Part shown: positions 1 through 7,342 of the stretch, piece by piece
How positions within the stretch are numbered: the stretch's first letter is position 1
How the letters are laid out: every line of letters starts with the position of its first letter
Assembly (NCBI GenBank): GCA_030613345.1
Contig: JAUWMD010000064.1
Location: 1-10,965 of the forward strand
Reading direction: 5' to 3'
Source of the DNA: Candidatus Krumholzibacteriota bacterium
GTDB lineage: Bacteria > Krumholzibacteriota > Krumholzibacteriia > Krumholzibacteriales > Krumholzibacteriaceae
Length of the DNA: 10,965 nt
Position numbers and translations under genes: made by a program
Notes under the pieces: model-generated
Told to the model about the DNA's origin: nothing
Database searches by the model: none
Seen by the model: only the letters and a program-made list of their open reading frames with translations

Positions 1-1609
1 CGCAGTCCTCGACGGTCGCCGCGCCCATGATCACGTAGACGCCCCCGCCCGACTCCCCGGTGGCGGACTTGCCGGAGTTCAAACAGCGCCTGATAACAGG
101 GTGGGACGAATTGAACGATGCCACTCCGCCCCCCGAGTCCCTCGCCGAGTTGCCGGAGATCTCGCAGTCCGCGATGACGGGCGCAGAGCCCTTGCAGTAG
201 ATCCCGCCGCCTAACGGGCCGGCCTCATTGCCGGAGATCACACAGCGCCTGATGACCGGTACGGAGCCGCCCCCCACTATAATCCCGCCGCCGTGCCAGC
301 CTACCATGTAGCGGTTGCCGGACAGGACGCAGTCCCTGATCAGGGGGCCGGAGTGCTCGTAACAGGCAACGGCTCCCTTTTCCGCGCCGGTTACCGTGAT
401 TCTTTCGAGCACGGTCGAGGTATCCTCGCTACCGGCGAAGTAGAAGCCGTAGCAGGCATCGCCGCCGGCGCTGCAGTCGATAACGGTCGCCGCTGCTCCC
501 GCCTCGGAGGTGATCACAACGGGGACGCCCCTTGTAAAGATATCCCTGTTGCCCGGGCCGGTGAAGACTCCGGGGGCGAGCAGGATCGTGTCGCCCTCCT
601 CGGCCACCTCGACGGCATCGACGATCGTCGCCGCATCCCCCGTGCCCTCGGGGGTGACGCGGATCAAGGTGAGGGTATGGCATCCCGCTCCCTGCGCACC
701 GATCAGGGTGACGCACGAGTTCCTGCCCGGCAGGCATGGCGATCCGTCCCCGACGGTATATCTCATCTTGCCAGGATCGCAGAAGAGCGGGTCCCCGGAG
801 ATGTTGCCCTGTATCCCCGTCTGGTCGCCAATCGATCCCTCGTAGTTCCCTCCCTCGTTTCCGTAGACGTCGCAGCATGCTATCGACGGGCGCGACGAGT
901 ACCGGTCGACATAGATGCCGCTTCCGCTTCCGAACGAGACGATCGTGGCCGATATCTCCGCCCGTCCTCCTTCGCGGATGTATATTCCCGAGCCCGTGCC
1001 CCGGCCATTGTGTGAAACAGTACAGCGTCTCATCTCGGGAGTGGAATTGTCGAAGAGCATCCCGCCGCCCAGCGCGGCGTCGTTATGCACGATCGTGTTC
1101 TTTTCCAGTATCGCGTCGGAGCGGAGCAGAAAGATGCCGCCGCCCGAGAGGGCCGTATTGCCGTCTATCTGGCAGTTCGTTATCAGCGATCCCGATTCCC
1201 TCAGGTATATCGCGCCGCCTTCCCTCGCCGCGCTGCCTGTCATCACGCAGAAGGAGATGACAGCACGCACGCCGTCGCAGTAGACCGCGCCGCCCCTGCC
1301 ATCGGTACCCGTTCCCTCGACTCTGCCTCCCCGCAGGGTGAGGCCGTTGATCTCGACGGTCCCGTCGAATGCAGGCGTATTCCCGGAACGGGCTGCCGGC
1401 TGCTCATCCGGCAGGTTTATCGCGAAGCATCTTCCCGCCCCCTGCGCATCGATCGTAGTGACCCCGGCACCCCTGACACCGGTTATCGTTAAGTTCTTTT
1501 CTATCGCAATATCGTGTTCACGATATGTACCGGGGTAGATGTAGATCTTTTCTCCCGGCACCGCCAGCGACACCGCCTCGCCTATCGTCGCGGCGTCGCC
1601 CGATCCGTC
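1..1609 (-). repeat. Two homologous beta-helix modules inside the protease gene
   Basis: The protein contains two large homologous modules about 320 residues apart. Each opens with a G(S/T)GDAATI motif followed by an AV...GE/D...PG element: the first begins at D588 (codon at 1609-1607), the second near E908 (codon at 649-647). The first module closes with DPLFCDP, SPCLPG and LIGAQGAGC, a common end cap of bacterial right-handed beta-helix proteins. The second module runs past the window edge. Within each module, rungs of about 20-25 residues with GGGI/GGGV and ISGN/VTG turns are visible. The function is probably binding or spacing at the cell surface; this is inferred from fold only. Confidence 0.75.
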
Positions 1610-3370
1610 GGCGAAGATATGCCAGGACCCCGTGCTCCTCGCACCCGACACGATGAGCGAAACGCGCTGTGAGCCGCCCTCGAGCGAGGCCTTGTGGCTT
1701 ATCCTGATGACGTACGTTCCAGGCGCGGGATCCTCGATGACGATCTGCTCGACATTGTCGCGGATGTTGTCGCCCCTGCCGGCCGCGGCCGGCGGATCGT
1801 CCGGGTCGAGTATCCAGGGACTGTGCTCTACGCCGGCGCCCGTAACGAGCAGATCGACGTCGTTGACGAGCAGCGGCATCCGGTTGTTGAGCGCAGGCGG
1901 CGGTATCTCCGCCGCCGGATCGTTCCAGGATATCGTCACGGTCATCCTGGCTGCGTTCTCATCCGGCTCGTAATAGAGTTCGATGGGTAACCCCTCGCCC
2001 AGTATCAGCTCGGTGCTCCTGCCCATCCTGCCGTCGGGGTCCGACTCGATATGCTCGAATGCCGCCCAGGTATCAAGAAGCCCCCACCCGAATCCGTAGT
2101 CGGGGCCGGGATGAGGTCCGGCTTCCCTGGCGGTGTGGATCGCAAGCGCCTTCACGGTGGAGGCGAGCATCGAATCGCCGCGCAGCTCCGAATACCGTGC
2201 CTGGAGCAGGGCGAGCGAGCCGCAGACGTTTGGAGATGCCATCGATGTTCCGCTGTATAAGCCGTAGGAAGTGTCGGAGCTGTCGATTGCGGAGTAGAGT
2301 ATATAGCCGTTCCCGCAGATGTCGGGTTTGATGCGCCCGTCGTCGGTCGGGCCCCATGAGCTGAACGTCGTCATCTCGACATCCTCGGGACCCTGGTAGT
2401 CCTCGACGTCGACGACCGCCCCGATCACGAGGGTGTTCTTGGCAATGCCCATCCCGTCCGGTATGCAGTCGTATCCGAGCTCTCCGCCGTCGTTGTCGCG
2501 GACCGTGTCGCTCGAGGTCCATCCGCCGCCCAGAGGATTCCAGTAGTAATGGATCACCCCCGGGTCGACATGGTCGTTCCGGTCGTTTCCCGCCGAGGTG
2601 ACGGGGAGATATCGCGGATTCCTGTTCGCCACCTCGTCCCAGTCCCGCGATACGTCGCTGTAAAAGCCGAAGAGATAATCCTCCGTTTCACTGATCGTGG
2701 CATCCCCGTACCAGAAGATCGTGCCCGACGAGGCTACGACCCAGCCCCTCGCGTGACCATAGCTGTGGTTGGAGAGGAGAAGGCCTTCACGCGCCTCGAG
2801 CTCCGCCTCGAGGTCGTCGAACGACCACTCGTACGATATCAGGTCGGCCTCGAATGCCATCCCCTTCGAGCGGGCCTCCACTCCGGCGCCGATCATCGTC
2901 GCCCCGACGTGCGTCGAATGGGGATGGGTTCTGTAACTGAAATCGTCTCTCCAGAACGCCCTTCCGGTGAGCTCCTGGTGCGTCACCCTCGCCGCGCCGC
3001 CGTCCCAGAGGCCGACGGTGAAACCTGGAGCTCCTCCGTATACCGCCTGGACGCTGTCGGTCCTCGTCGAGCGGGCCGCAGCCTCATTGAACGTGATAAG
3101 ATATGTCGGTACCGTAGTGGAGAGGGTCTTCAGCTCGAAAAGTCCGCCGCCGGGCATGTCGCCCCGGATGGGAAGCCCCATCTCGCGGGCTTTCTCGCGC
3201 TCCAGCGACCTGACGCTCATGCCCTCACGGATCTTCTCGCGGATCAGTTCTTTCGACAGGGGAAGATTCCCGGCACGGACGGAGGAACAGGTCATGGTGA
3301 AGACAAATGATGCGAGGGCTGCCACAGCGGGATAGATCAAAAAGCCGAGTACGGATTTCCGGTATTTCAA
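1..3370 (-). CDS. Secreted S8 (subtilisin-like) protease with KP-43-type beta-domain and tandem beta-helix modules; 3' end outside window
   Basis: An exported serine protease of at least 1,123 residues with no stop in the window. The catalytic set is visible: D123 (VGLWDGG), H151 (HSTHVG), oxyanion N262 (SAGND) and S376 (GTSMASP). Residues 1-33 form a signal peptide: basic KYRK, then a hydrophobic stretch, then SVRA before G34. A propeptide spans about 34-110. Residues 440-565 resemble the KP-43 subtilase beta-sandwich (SWNDPAA, LVNDVDLLV, GTYVIRI). From about residue 580 onward there are parallel beta-helix repeats (GGGIY, ISGN, CVI). The start is inferred to be TTG at 3370: an in-frame TGA lies nine codons upstream, no ATG fits, a GGAG element sits about 6 nt before it, and only this start gives the full signal peptide. 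It is probably released or surface-anchored and degrades extracellular protein. No substrate can be deduced. It has its own 129-nt upstream gap, so it is probably not part of the preceding operon. Confidence 0.9.
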   Translation of the reverse strand, partial: MKYRKSVLGFLIYPAVAALASFVFTMTCSSVRAGNLPLSKELIREKIREGMSVRSLEREKAREMGLPIRGDMPGGGLFELKTLSTTVPTYLITFNEAAARSTRTDSVQAVYGGAPGFTVGLWDGGAARVTHQELTGRAFWRDDFSYRTHPHSTHVGATMIGAGVEARSKGMAFEADLISYEWSFDDLEAELEAREGLLLSNHSYGHARGWVVASSGTIFWYGDATISETEDYLFGFYSDVSRDWDEVANRNPRYLPVTSAGNDRNDHVDPGVIHYYWNPLGGGWTSSDTVRDNDGGELGYDCIPDGMGIAKNTLVIGAVVDVEDYQGPEDVEMTTFSSWGPTDDGRIKPDICGNGYILYSAIDSSDTSYGLYSGTSMASPNVCGSLALLQARYSELRGDSMLASTVKALAIHTAREAGPHPGPDYGFGWGLLDTWAAFEHIESDPDGRMGRSTELILGEGLPIELYYEPDENAARMTVTISWNDPAAEIPPPALNNRMPLLVNDVDLLVTGAGVEHSPWILDPDDPPAAAGRGDNIRDNVEQIVIEDPAPGTYVIRISHKASLEGGSQRVSLIVSGARSTGSWHIFADGSGDAATIGEAVSLAVPGEKIYIYPGTYREHDIAIEKNLTITGVRGAGVTTIDAQGAGRCFAINLPDEQPAARSGNTPAFDGTVEINGLTLRGGRVEGTGTDGRGGAVYCDGVRAVISFCVMTGSAAREGGAIYLRESGSLITNCQIDGNTALSGGGIFLLRSDAILEKNTIVHNDAALGGGMLFDNSTPEMRRCTVSHNGRGTGSGIYIREGGRAEISATIVSFGSGSGIYVDRYSSRPSIACCDVYGNEGGNYEGSIGDQTGIQGNISGDPLFCDPGKMRYTVGDGSPCLPGRNSCVTLIGAQGAGCHTLTLIRVTPEGTGDAATIVDAVEVAEEGDTILLAPGVFTGPGNRDIFTRGVPVVITSEAGAAATVIDCSAGGDACYGFYFAGSEDTSTVLERITVTGAEKGAVACYEHSGPLIRDCVLSGNRYMVGWHGGGIIVGGGSVPVIRRCVISGNEAGPLGGGIYCKGSAPVIADCEISGNSARDSGGGVASFNSSHPVIRRCLNSGKSATGESGGGVYVIMGAATVEDC

Positions 3371-3471
3371 GCGTACTCCGTCGATGCAGGTTCAAAAGCG
3401 GTCTCACAGATATGATAACGCAGAAACGGTGCGCTGTTCCAGTGATGTTTACGACCGGGCGAGAAGCAATT

Positions 3472-3494
3472 GATCCCGGCGGGGAACCGGGATC
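3472..3494 (-). terminator. Perfect 8-bp hairpin just after the PLP-enzyme gene
   Basis: GATCCCGG and CCGGGATC form a perfect 8-bp stem with a 7-nt loop, beginning 5 nt past the stop codon of the 3500-4684 gene. No clear U-tract follows, only a mildly T-rich stretch (AATTGCTTCTC). It may therefore act as a weak intrinsic terminator or a 3'-end stabiliser. Its position suits separation of this transcript from the downstream protease gene. The remaining sequence between 3371 and 3471 shows no convincing promoter to me. Confidence 0.5.
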
Positions 3495-3499
3495 TGTAT

Positions 3500-4684
3500 T
3501 CAGACCTTCTCCAGGCCCTGCTCGAGATCGGCAATTATCTCTCCGACATCCTCTATCCCCACCGAGATCCTGACCAGTCCGTCGGTGATGCCGGCCTGCC
3601 TCCGCCCCTCGGGACCCATGCTCGCGTGAGTCATCGCTGCGGGATGCTGGATAAGCGTCTCCACCCCGCCGAGACTGACTGCGAGCACGCAAAGCTTCAC
3701 CGAATCCATCAGCACCTTGCCGGCCTCCAATCCGCCGGTCAGTTCGAAGCTGATCAGGCCACCTGGGCCGTCCGCCTGCTTTGCGTGGACATCGTGCCCG
3801 GGATGCGACTCGAGCCCGGGGTACATCACACTCTCCACCTTCGGGTGGGTATCGAGGAAAGCGGCGACCTTCTTGCCGCTCTCGTTGTGGCGCTGCACGC
3901 GAATGGCCAGGGTCTTGATCCCCCTGGCCACGAGAAAGGAGTTGAACGGATCTATCGTGCCGCCGAAAGCGTTGGACATTCCACGCACGAGCCTGTAGGC
4001 ATCCTCGTCCTTCACAACGACCATGCCCGCAACGACGTCGGCGTGTCCGTTGAGGAACTTGGTCATCGAATGTATCACCATGTCGGCGCCGTGCTCGAGC
4101 GGCCTCTGCAGCACGGGGCTCATAAATGTGTTGTCGACCGTCATCTTCGCGCCGCCCTCATGGGCGATCTTCGCCATTGCGGCCAGGTCGGTGATCACCA
4201 GCGTGGGATTGCCCGGGGTCTCGACATGGACAAGCTTCGTCTTCGGCGTCATGGCGGCCTTTACCGCCTCGAGATCGGAAGTATCGACGAAAGACACATC
4301 GATGTCGAAATTGCTGAACTGCACGTTCAGCAGGCCTACCACGGGCCCGTAGACCGATTCGCTGCATACGACGTGGTCGCCCGCCCTCAGAATCGACGCG
4401 AATGCGAGATGAAGAGCCGCCATACCTGAGCCGCACCCGATCCCGGCGTATCCGCCCTCGAGCACCGCGACTGCTTTCTCTACCCCCTCTACCGTAGGAT
4501 TACCCATCCGCGTGTAGATGTAGCCCTTCTCGCGCCCGGCGAAGAGCGCCGCGCCGTGATCGGCGTTTCGGAACTTGAAGGTAGACGTCTGGTATATCGG
4601 TGGAACGACGGCGCCGTTGGCATCTTCCATCAGGCTTGCATGGACGCACTGCGTATCTTTCGATCTCTTCCTGATATCATCCAC
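3500..4684 (-). CDS. PLP-dependent Cys/Met metabolism enzyme (cystathionine gamma-synthase / methionine gamma-lyase family)
   Basis: A 394-residue fold-type I PLP enzyme acting on sulfur amino acids or activated homoserine in the cytoplasm. Visible landmarks are Y57/R59 in YTRMGNPT (cofactor phosphate from the neighbouring subunit), Y112 (ring stacking), D184 in VDNTF (pyridine nitrogen), K209 in SMTKFLNGH (Schiff-base lysine), S337 in SLGGVETL and R372 in VRISVG (substrate carboxylate). Length matches the family. The position equivalent to Cys116 of Pseudomonas methionine gamma-lyase is P114 (VYGPV), so methionine gamma-elimination is not assured; synthase, gamma-lyase and O-acetylhomoserine sulfhydrylase roles all remain open. 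The start is GTG at 4684, with AAGGAG 7 nt upstream; the overlapping ATG at 4680 is out of frame. It lies 51 nt after the scaffold gene and may be co-transcribed, in which case it could feed sulfur to cluster assembly (inference). Confidence 0.93.
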   Translation of the reverse strand: MDDIRKRSKDTQCVHASLMEDANGAVVPPIYQTSTFKFRNADHGAALFAGREKGYIYTRMGNPTVEGVEKAVAVLEGGYAGIGCGSGMAALHLAFASILRAGDHVVCSESVYGPVVGLLNVQFSNFDIDVSFVDTSDLEAVKAAMTPKTKLVHVETPGNPTLVITDLAAMAKIAHEGGAKMTVDNTFMSPVLQRPLEHGADMVIHSMTKFLNGHADVVAGMVVVKDEDAYRLVRGMSNAFGGTIDPFNSFLVARGIKTLAIRVQRHNESGKKVAAFLDTHPKVESVMYPGLESHPGHDVHAKQADGPGGLISFELTGGLEAGKVLMDSVKLCVLAVSLGGVETLIQHPAAMTHASMGPEGRRQAGITDGLVRISVGIEDVGEIIADLEQGLEKV

Positions 4685-4735
4685 TGCGGGACTCCTTCCT
4701 CGAGCTTCTGCACATTTCCAGTATATCGTGGTCTA

Positions 4736-5143
4736 TTATATCGTTTCCCGGCATATCGTCTCCGGAGAAGTATTTCCACGCCCCCGGAAGTCGTTGATAG
4801 CGTCCTTCAGGGCCTCCTCGCCGAGCAGCGAGCAATGCTTCTTCTCCTCTGACAGGCCGCCGACGGCCTTTTCTATCTCATCGGCGGAAAGGGCCTCCGC
4901 CTCCTCGATCGTCCTTCCCTTTGCCAGCACGGTCGTCGCGCTCGACGTTGCTATCGCGGCCGAGCACCCCCTGCACCGAAACCGGATGCCGGAGATCCGT
5001 CCGGCCTCGACCCTGATGGTCAGCAGGAGCCAGTCGTCGCAGTCGGGAGATCCTCCCATCCCCGTACCGTCGGGATCCTCGATTGTCCCGTGGTTGCGCG
5101 GGTTCATGAAATGATCGAGAAATTCCGGCGACACGAGATCCAT
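4736..5143 (-). CDS. IscU/NifU-N-type iron-sulfur cluster scaffold
   Basis: A 135-residue U-type scaffold on which [2Fe-2S]/[4Fe-4S] clusters are built before transfer. The ligand set is intact: C35 and D37 (GSPDCDD), C60 (CRGCSAAIATSS), and H103-C104 (KHCSLLGEEA). The N-terminus (SPEFLDHFMNPRNHG) is typical of the family. Extra cysteines are C57 and C131. The open frame extends upstream to 5332, but that extension is an Ala-rich shadow of the preceding gene's tail. ATG 5143 is chosen because it begins the conserved domain, lies 31 nt after the preceding stop and has GGAG 9 nt before it. No cysteine desulfurase (IscS/NifS) is in the window, so the sulfur donor is unknown. Its place directly after MrpORP suggests a role in loading clusters into the ORP-like and ferredoxin proteins of this operon (inference). 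Confidence 0.93.
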   Translation of the reverse strand: MDLVSPEFLDHFMNPRNHGTIEDPDGTGMGGSPDCDDWLLLTIRVEAGRISGIRFRCRGCSAAIATSSATTVLAKGRTIEEAEALSADEIEKAVGGLSEEKKHCSLLGEEALKDAINDFRGRGNTSPETICRETI

Positions 5144-5174
5144 TCCACTGTACTCCGTATTCGAATCCGGCCGG

Positions 5175-6464
5175 TCAGTTGCCGCAGCCGCCCGGCGCTC
5201 CGCCGCCGCATCCTCTGCCGGACCCTCCGCCGGAACCGCCGCCGGAACCGCCGCCGGAACCGTGCCCGCAGGCATTATCGCCCGACTCGAGCGTCCCGTC
5301 CAGGTGGAACCTGACCACTGCGGACGGCTCATCCTGCGGCGCGCCCGTCACGACATCGATACCCATATCGTCGAAGAGTTGTTTCGCTTTTCTGCCCAGT
5401 CCGCCCGCGATGACGAGGCTGACTCCCTGTTCGCGGAGCCATTCGGGGATGGCGCCCTCCTCGTGAGGAGGCGGAACAGCCTCGCTCGAGCCTGCTATCG
5501 CGTTGCTCGAACGGTCCACCTCGAATATGGCAAACTTCTCGGCGTGCCCGAAATGCCCGCTGACCTTGCCGCCATCGACGGGGAGCGCGATCTTCATCAT
5601 GCCCGAACCGCCGGTGCGCGGCGCGCCGCTTCCACTGGCGGAGGAAGGAGAGGCGACCTCTCTCTTCTTCAGCGACAGCAAGGGCGCCGCAAGCGCGGCG
5701 AAGATCTTGCCGGTCTCCGATTCCGGATGCTTCAGCACGTACGGTTCGCCCAGATCGGCGGCATGCACAACGGCGGGATCGAACGGAACAGCCCCGAGAT
5801 AGGGAACCTTCATGTCGTCCGCCATCTCCCTGCCACCGCCGCTCTTGAACAGATCCGTTCTCTCTCCGCAGTGCGGGCATACGAATCCGCTCATGTTCTC
5901 GACGACGCCGAGGACGGGCAGGCTGAGCTGCCGGCAGAAGGTTATGCATTTTCTCACGTCTATAAGAGCGATGTTCTGCGGCGTTGTCACGATGACCGCT
6001 CCGTCGGCGTCGGGAACGAGCTGGGCGACCGACAGGGGCTCGTCGCCCGTTCCGGGCGGGGAATCTATCACGAGGTAGTCGAGATCCCCCCACTCAACAT
6101 CGGAGAGGAACTGCTTTATGACGCCCATCTTCATCGGCCCTCGCCAGATAACCGCGTCATCGGCGCTCCTGAGCAGCAGCCCTATCGACATCACCCTGAG
6201 GTTGTCGCCGACCTCGAGGGGGTTGATCGAGTCCCCGCTGCCCTGCAGGGTCATATTCTCTATCCCGAGCATCTTGGGCACGCTGGGCCCGTGGATGTCG
6301 ACGTCGAGAAGGCCGACTTTTTTACCCGCCGCTGCCAATGCCACGGCGAGATTGACTGCCACAGTGCTTTTGCCCACTCCTCCCTTTCCAGAGAGGATGA
6401 GGATCTTGTGCTTTATCCTGGAGAGTCTCCCGGTGAGCTTCTCCTGGTCCATCTTGTCGTTCAT
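5175..6464 (-). CDS. MrpORP: Mrp/NBP35 P-loop ATPase fused to a C-terminal orange-protein-like (NifX/NifB-type) domain
   Basis: A 429-residue fusion. Residues 15-265 are an Mrp/NBP35/ApbC ATPase: deviant Walker A SGKGGVGKST (25-34), DVDIHGPS (54-61), VIDSPPGTGD (132-141), and the bridging cluster pair C196/C199 (CPHC). In the family, dimers carry a shared [4Fe-4S] cluster and deliver clusters to apoproteins. Residues 289-395 form a dinitrogenase Fe-Mo-cofactor-type domain (MKIALPVDGGKVSGHFGHAEKF). The tail (about 399-429) is Gly-rich with C399, H401, C419 and C427. This layout is known as MrpORP in Desulfovibrio. The start is ambiguous: ATG 6467 (4-nt overlap with the upstream stop) or ATG 6464 (TGATG overlap). 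I chose 6464 because GGAGG ends 4 nt before it, against 1 nt for 6467; the open frame reaching 6503 is less likely. It probably moves or remodels a metal-sulfur cluster within the ORP complex. Confidence 0.93.
   Translation of the reverse strand: MNDKMDQEKLTGRLSRIKHKILILSGKGGVGKSTVAVNLAVALAAAGKKVGLLDVDIHGPSVPKMLGIENMTLQGSGDSINPLEVGDNLRVMSIGLLLRSADDAVIWRGPMKMGVIKQFLSDVEWGDLDYLVIDSPPGTGDEPLSVAQLVPDADGAVIVTTPQNIALIDVRKCITFCRQLSLPVLGVVENMSGFVCPHCGERTDLFKSGGGREMADDMKVPYLGAVPFDPAVVHAADLGEPYVLKHPESETGKIFAALAAPLLSLKKREVASPSSASGSGAPRTGGSGMMKIALPVDGGKVSGHFGHAEKFAIFEVDRSSNAIAGSSEAVPPPHEEGAIPEWLREQGVSLVIAGGLGRKAKQLFDDMGIDVVTGAPQDEPSAVVRFHLDGTLESGDNACGHGSGGGSGGGSGGGSGRGCGGGAPGGCGN
5227..5262 (-). repeat. 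Three perfect 12-bp tandem copies encoding the Gly-Ser tail of MrpORP
   Basis: The 12-bp unit CCGCCGGAACCG (plus strand) occurs three times without mismatch and encodes the SGGG-type repeats of the MrpORP tail. Such a perfect short repeat in a coding region can expand or contract by slippage in steps of four residues without breaking the frame. It probably changes the length of a flexible linker between C399/H401 and C419/C427. Confidence 0.85.
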
Positions 6465-7342
6465 CATACCTCCAGATCCAGTTCGTCGACGACAGCCTTC
6501 CATAGCCGCCTGATGTCGGTGGCGGCAGGCCCGTCGGAGTATTCGACAACGCTCATCCCGTTTATCTGGGCTCGCGTCACATCGGAATCGTACCGTACCC
6601 GTCCGGCCAGGTGAATGCCGTTACCGGCTGCATACTCGATGATCTCGGCCGCGATCTCTTCGTTGATATCGAATCTGTTGACGGCCAGCATCGCCTTCAC
6701 ACCGAAATAACCGGCGAGCTCCAGGGCGCGCTTCATATCGTGCATTCCGGAAAGTGTAGGCTCCACAACCACGAGCACGGCGTCCGCGCCTGTGATCGAT
6801 GCTATCACGGGACATCCTATGCCGGGAGCTCCGTCGACGATGATCGTGCCGTACCCACCGTCCGCCGCGGCCCTCTTCGCCTCTTTGCGGACGATCGTGA
6901 CCAGCTTGCCCGAGTTCTCACCGCCGGGCGTCAGCCGCGCATGTACCATCGGGCCCGAATCGGCATCGGACAGGAACCACTCTCCACCCGCTTCCTCGAG
7001 CAGCGTTATGGCTCGTTCGGGACAGAAATATGCACATACTCCGCACCCTTCACAAGCGAATTTATCTATGTGAAACCTGCTGTCAATATTGTCGATGGCA
7101 TCGAACCGGCACAATTCGGCGCACTTTCCGCACGACGTGCAGAGAGCGTCGTCTATGACGGCCTTCTTGCCACCCTGGAACGCGGTGGTCCTGCGCACCC
7201 TGTGCTTTACGACGAGATGAAGATTCGCGGCATCGACGTCACAGTCTGCCGCAACCACACCATCCGACAGCTTTATCAGCGACGCCGCGATGCTCGTCTT
7301 GCCCGTTCCTCCCTTTCCGCTGATCACGACCAGTTCCTTCAT
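6464..7342 (-). CDS. MinD-superfamily P-loop ATPase with inserted 2x[4Fe-4S] ferredoxin domain (second copy)
   Basis: A 292-residue cytoplasmic ATPase. It has a deviant Walker A (SGKGGTGKTS, 8-17) typical of the MinD/Mrp/NifH class, AADCDVDAANLHL (31-43) and VDGAPGIGCP (169-178). A bacterial ferredoxin is inserted with C68-C71-C74-C78 and C97-C100-C103-C107, each CxxCxxCxxxC, enough for two [4Fe-4S] clusters. This matches the COG1149 type found in pairs in ORP gene clusters. ATG 7342 overlaps the upstream stop by 4 nt (ATGA) and is preceded by GGGAGG at 7 nt, indicating translational coupling. Coupling of ATP use to electron transfer is known in related NifH-like proteins; for this family it is an inference. 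No amphipathic C-terminal membrane helix like that of true MinD is evident, so a septum-placement function is uncertain. Confidence 0.93.
   Translation of the reverse strand: MKELVVISGKGGTGKTSIAASLIKLSDGVVAADCDVDAANLHLVVKHRVRRTTAFQGGKKAVIDDALCTSCGKCAELCRFDAIDNIDSRFHIDKFACEGCGVCAYFCPERAITLLEEAGGEWFLSDADSGPMVHARLTPGGENSGKLVTIVRKEAKRAAADGGYGTIIVDGAPGIGCPVIASITGADAVLVVVEPTLSGMHDMKRALELAGYFGVKAMLAVNRFDINEEIAAEIIEYAAGNGIHLAGRVRYDSDVTRAQINGMSVVEYSDGPAATDIRRLWKAVVDELDLEV

Noticed and set aside
3270..3300. Lipoprotein signal (TMTC) in the protease leader
   Set aside because: The residues before Cys do not fit a lipobox; an ordinary SVRA cleavage site a few residues later fits better.
293..3692. Plus-strand frames and short minus-strand frames within and just upstream of the protease gene
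   Set aside because: The minus-strand frame from 3370 is continuous with all subtilase residues and beta-helix repeats, so the others are shadows.
4735..4740. TATAAT (minus strand) as a separate promoter for the PLP enzyme
   Set aside because: It overlaps the end of the scaffold gene and the -35 match is only about 3 of 6, so it is too weak to call.
5227..5262. CRISPR-like repeat
   Set aside because: The three 12-bp copies are contiguous, without spacers, and encode a Gly-Ser linker.
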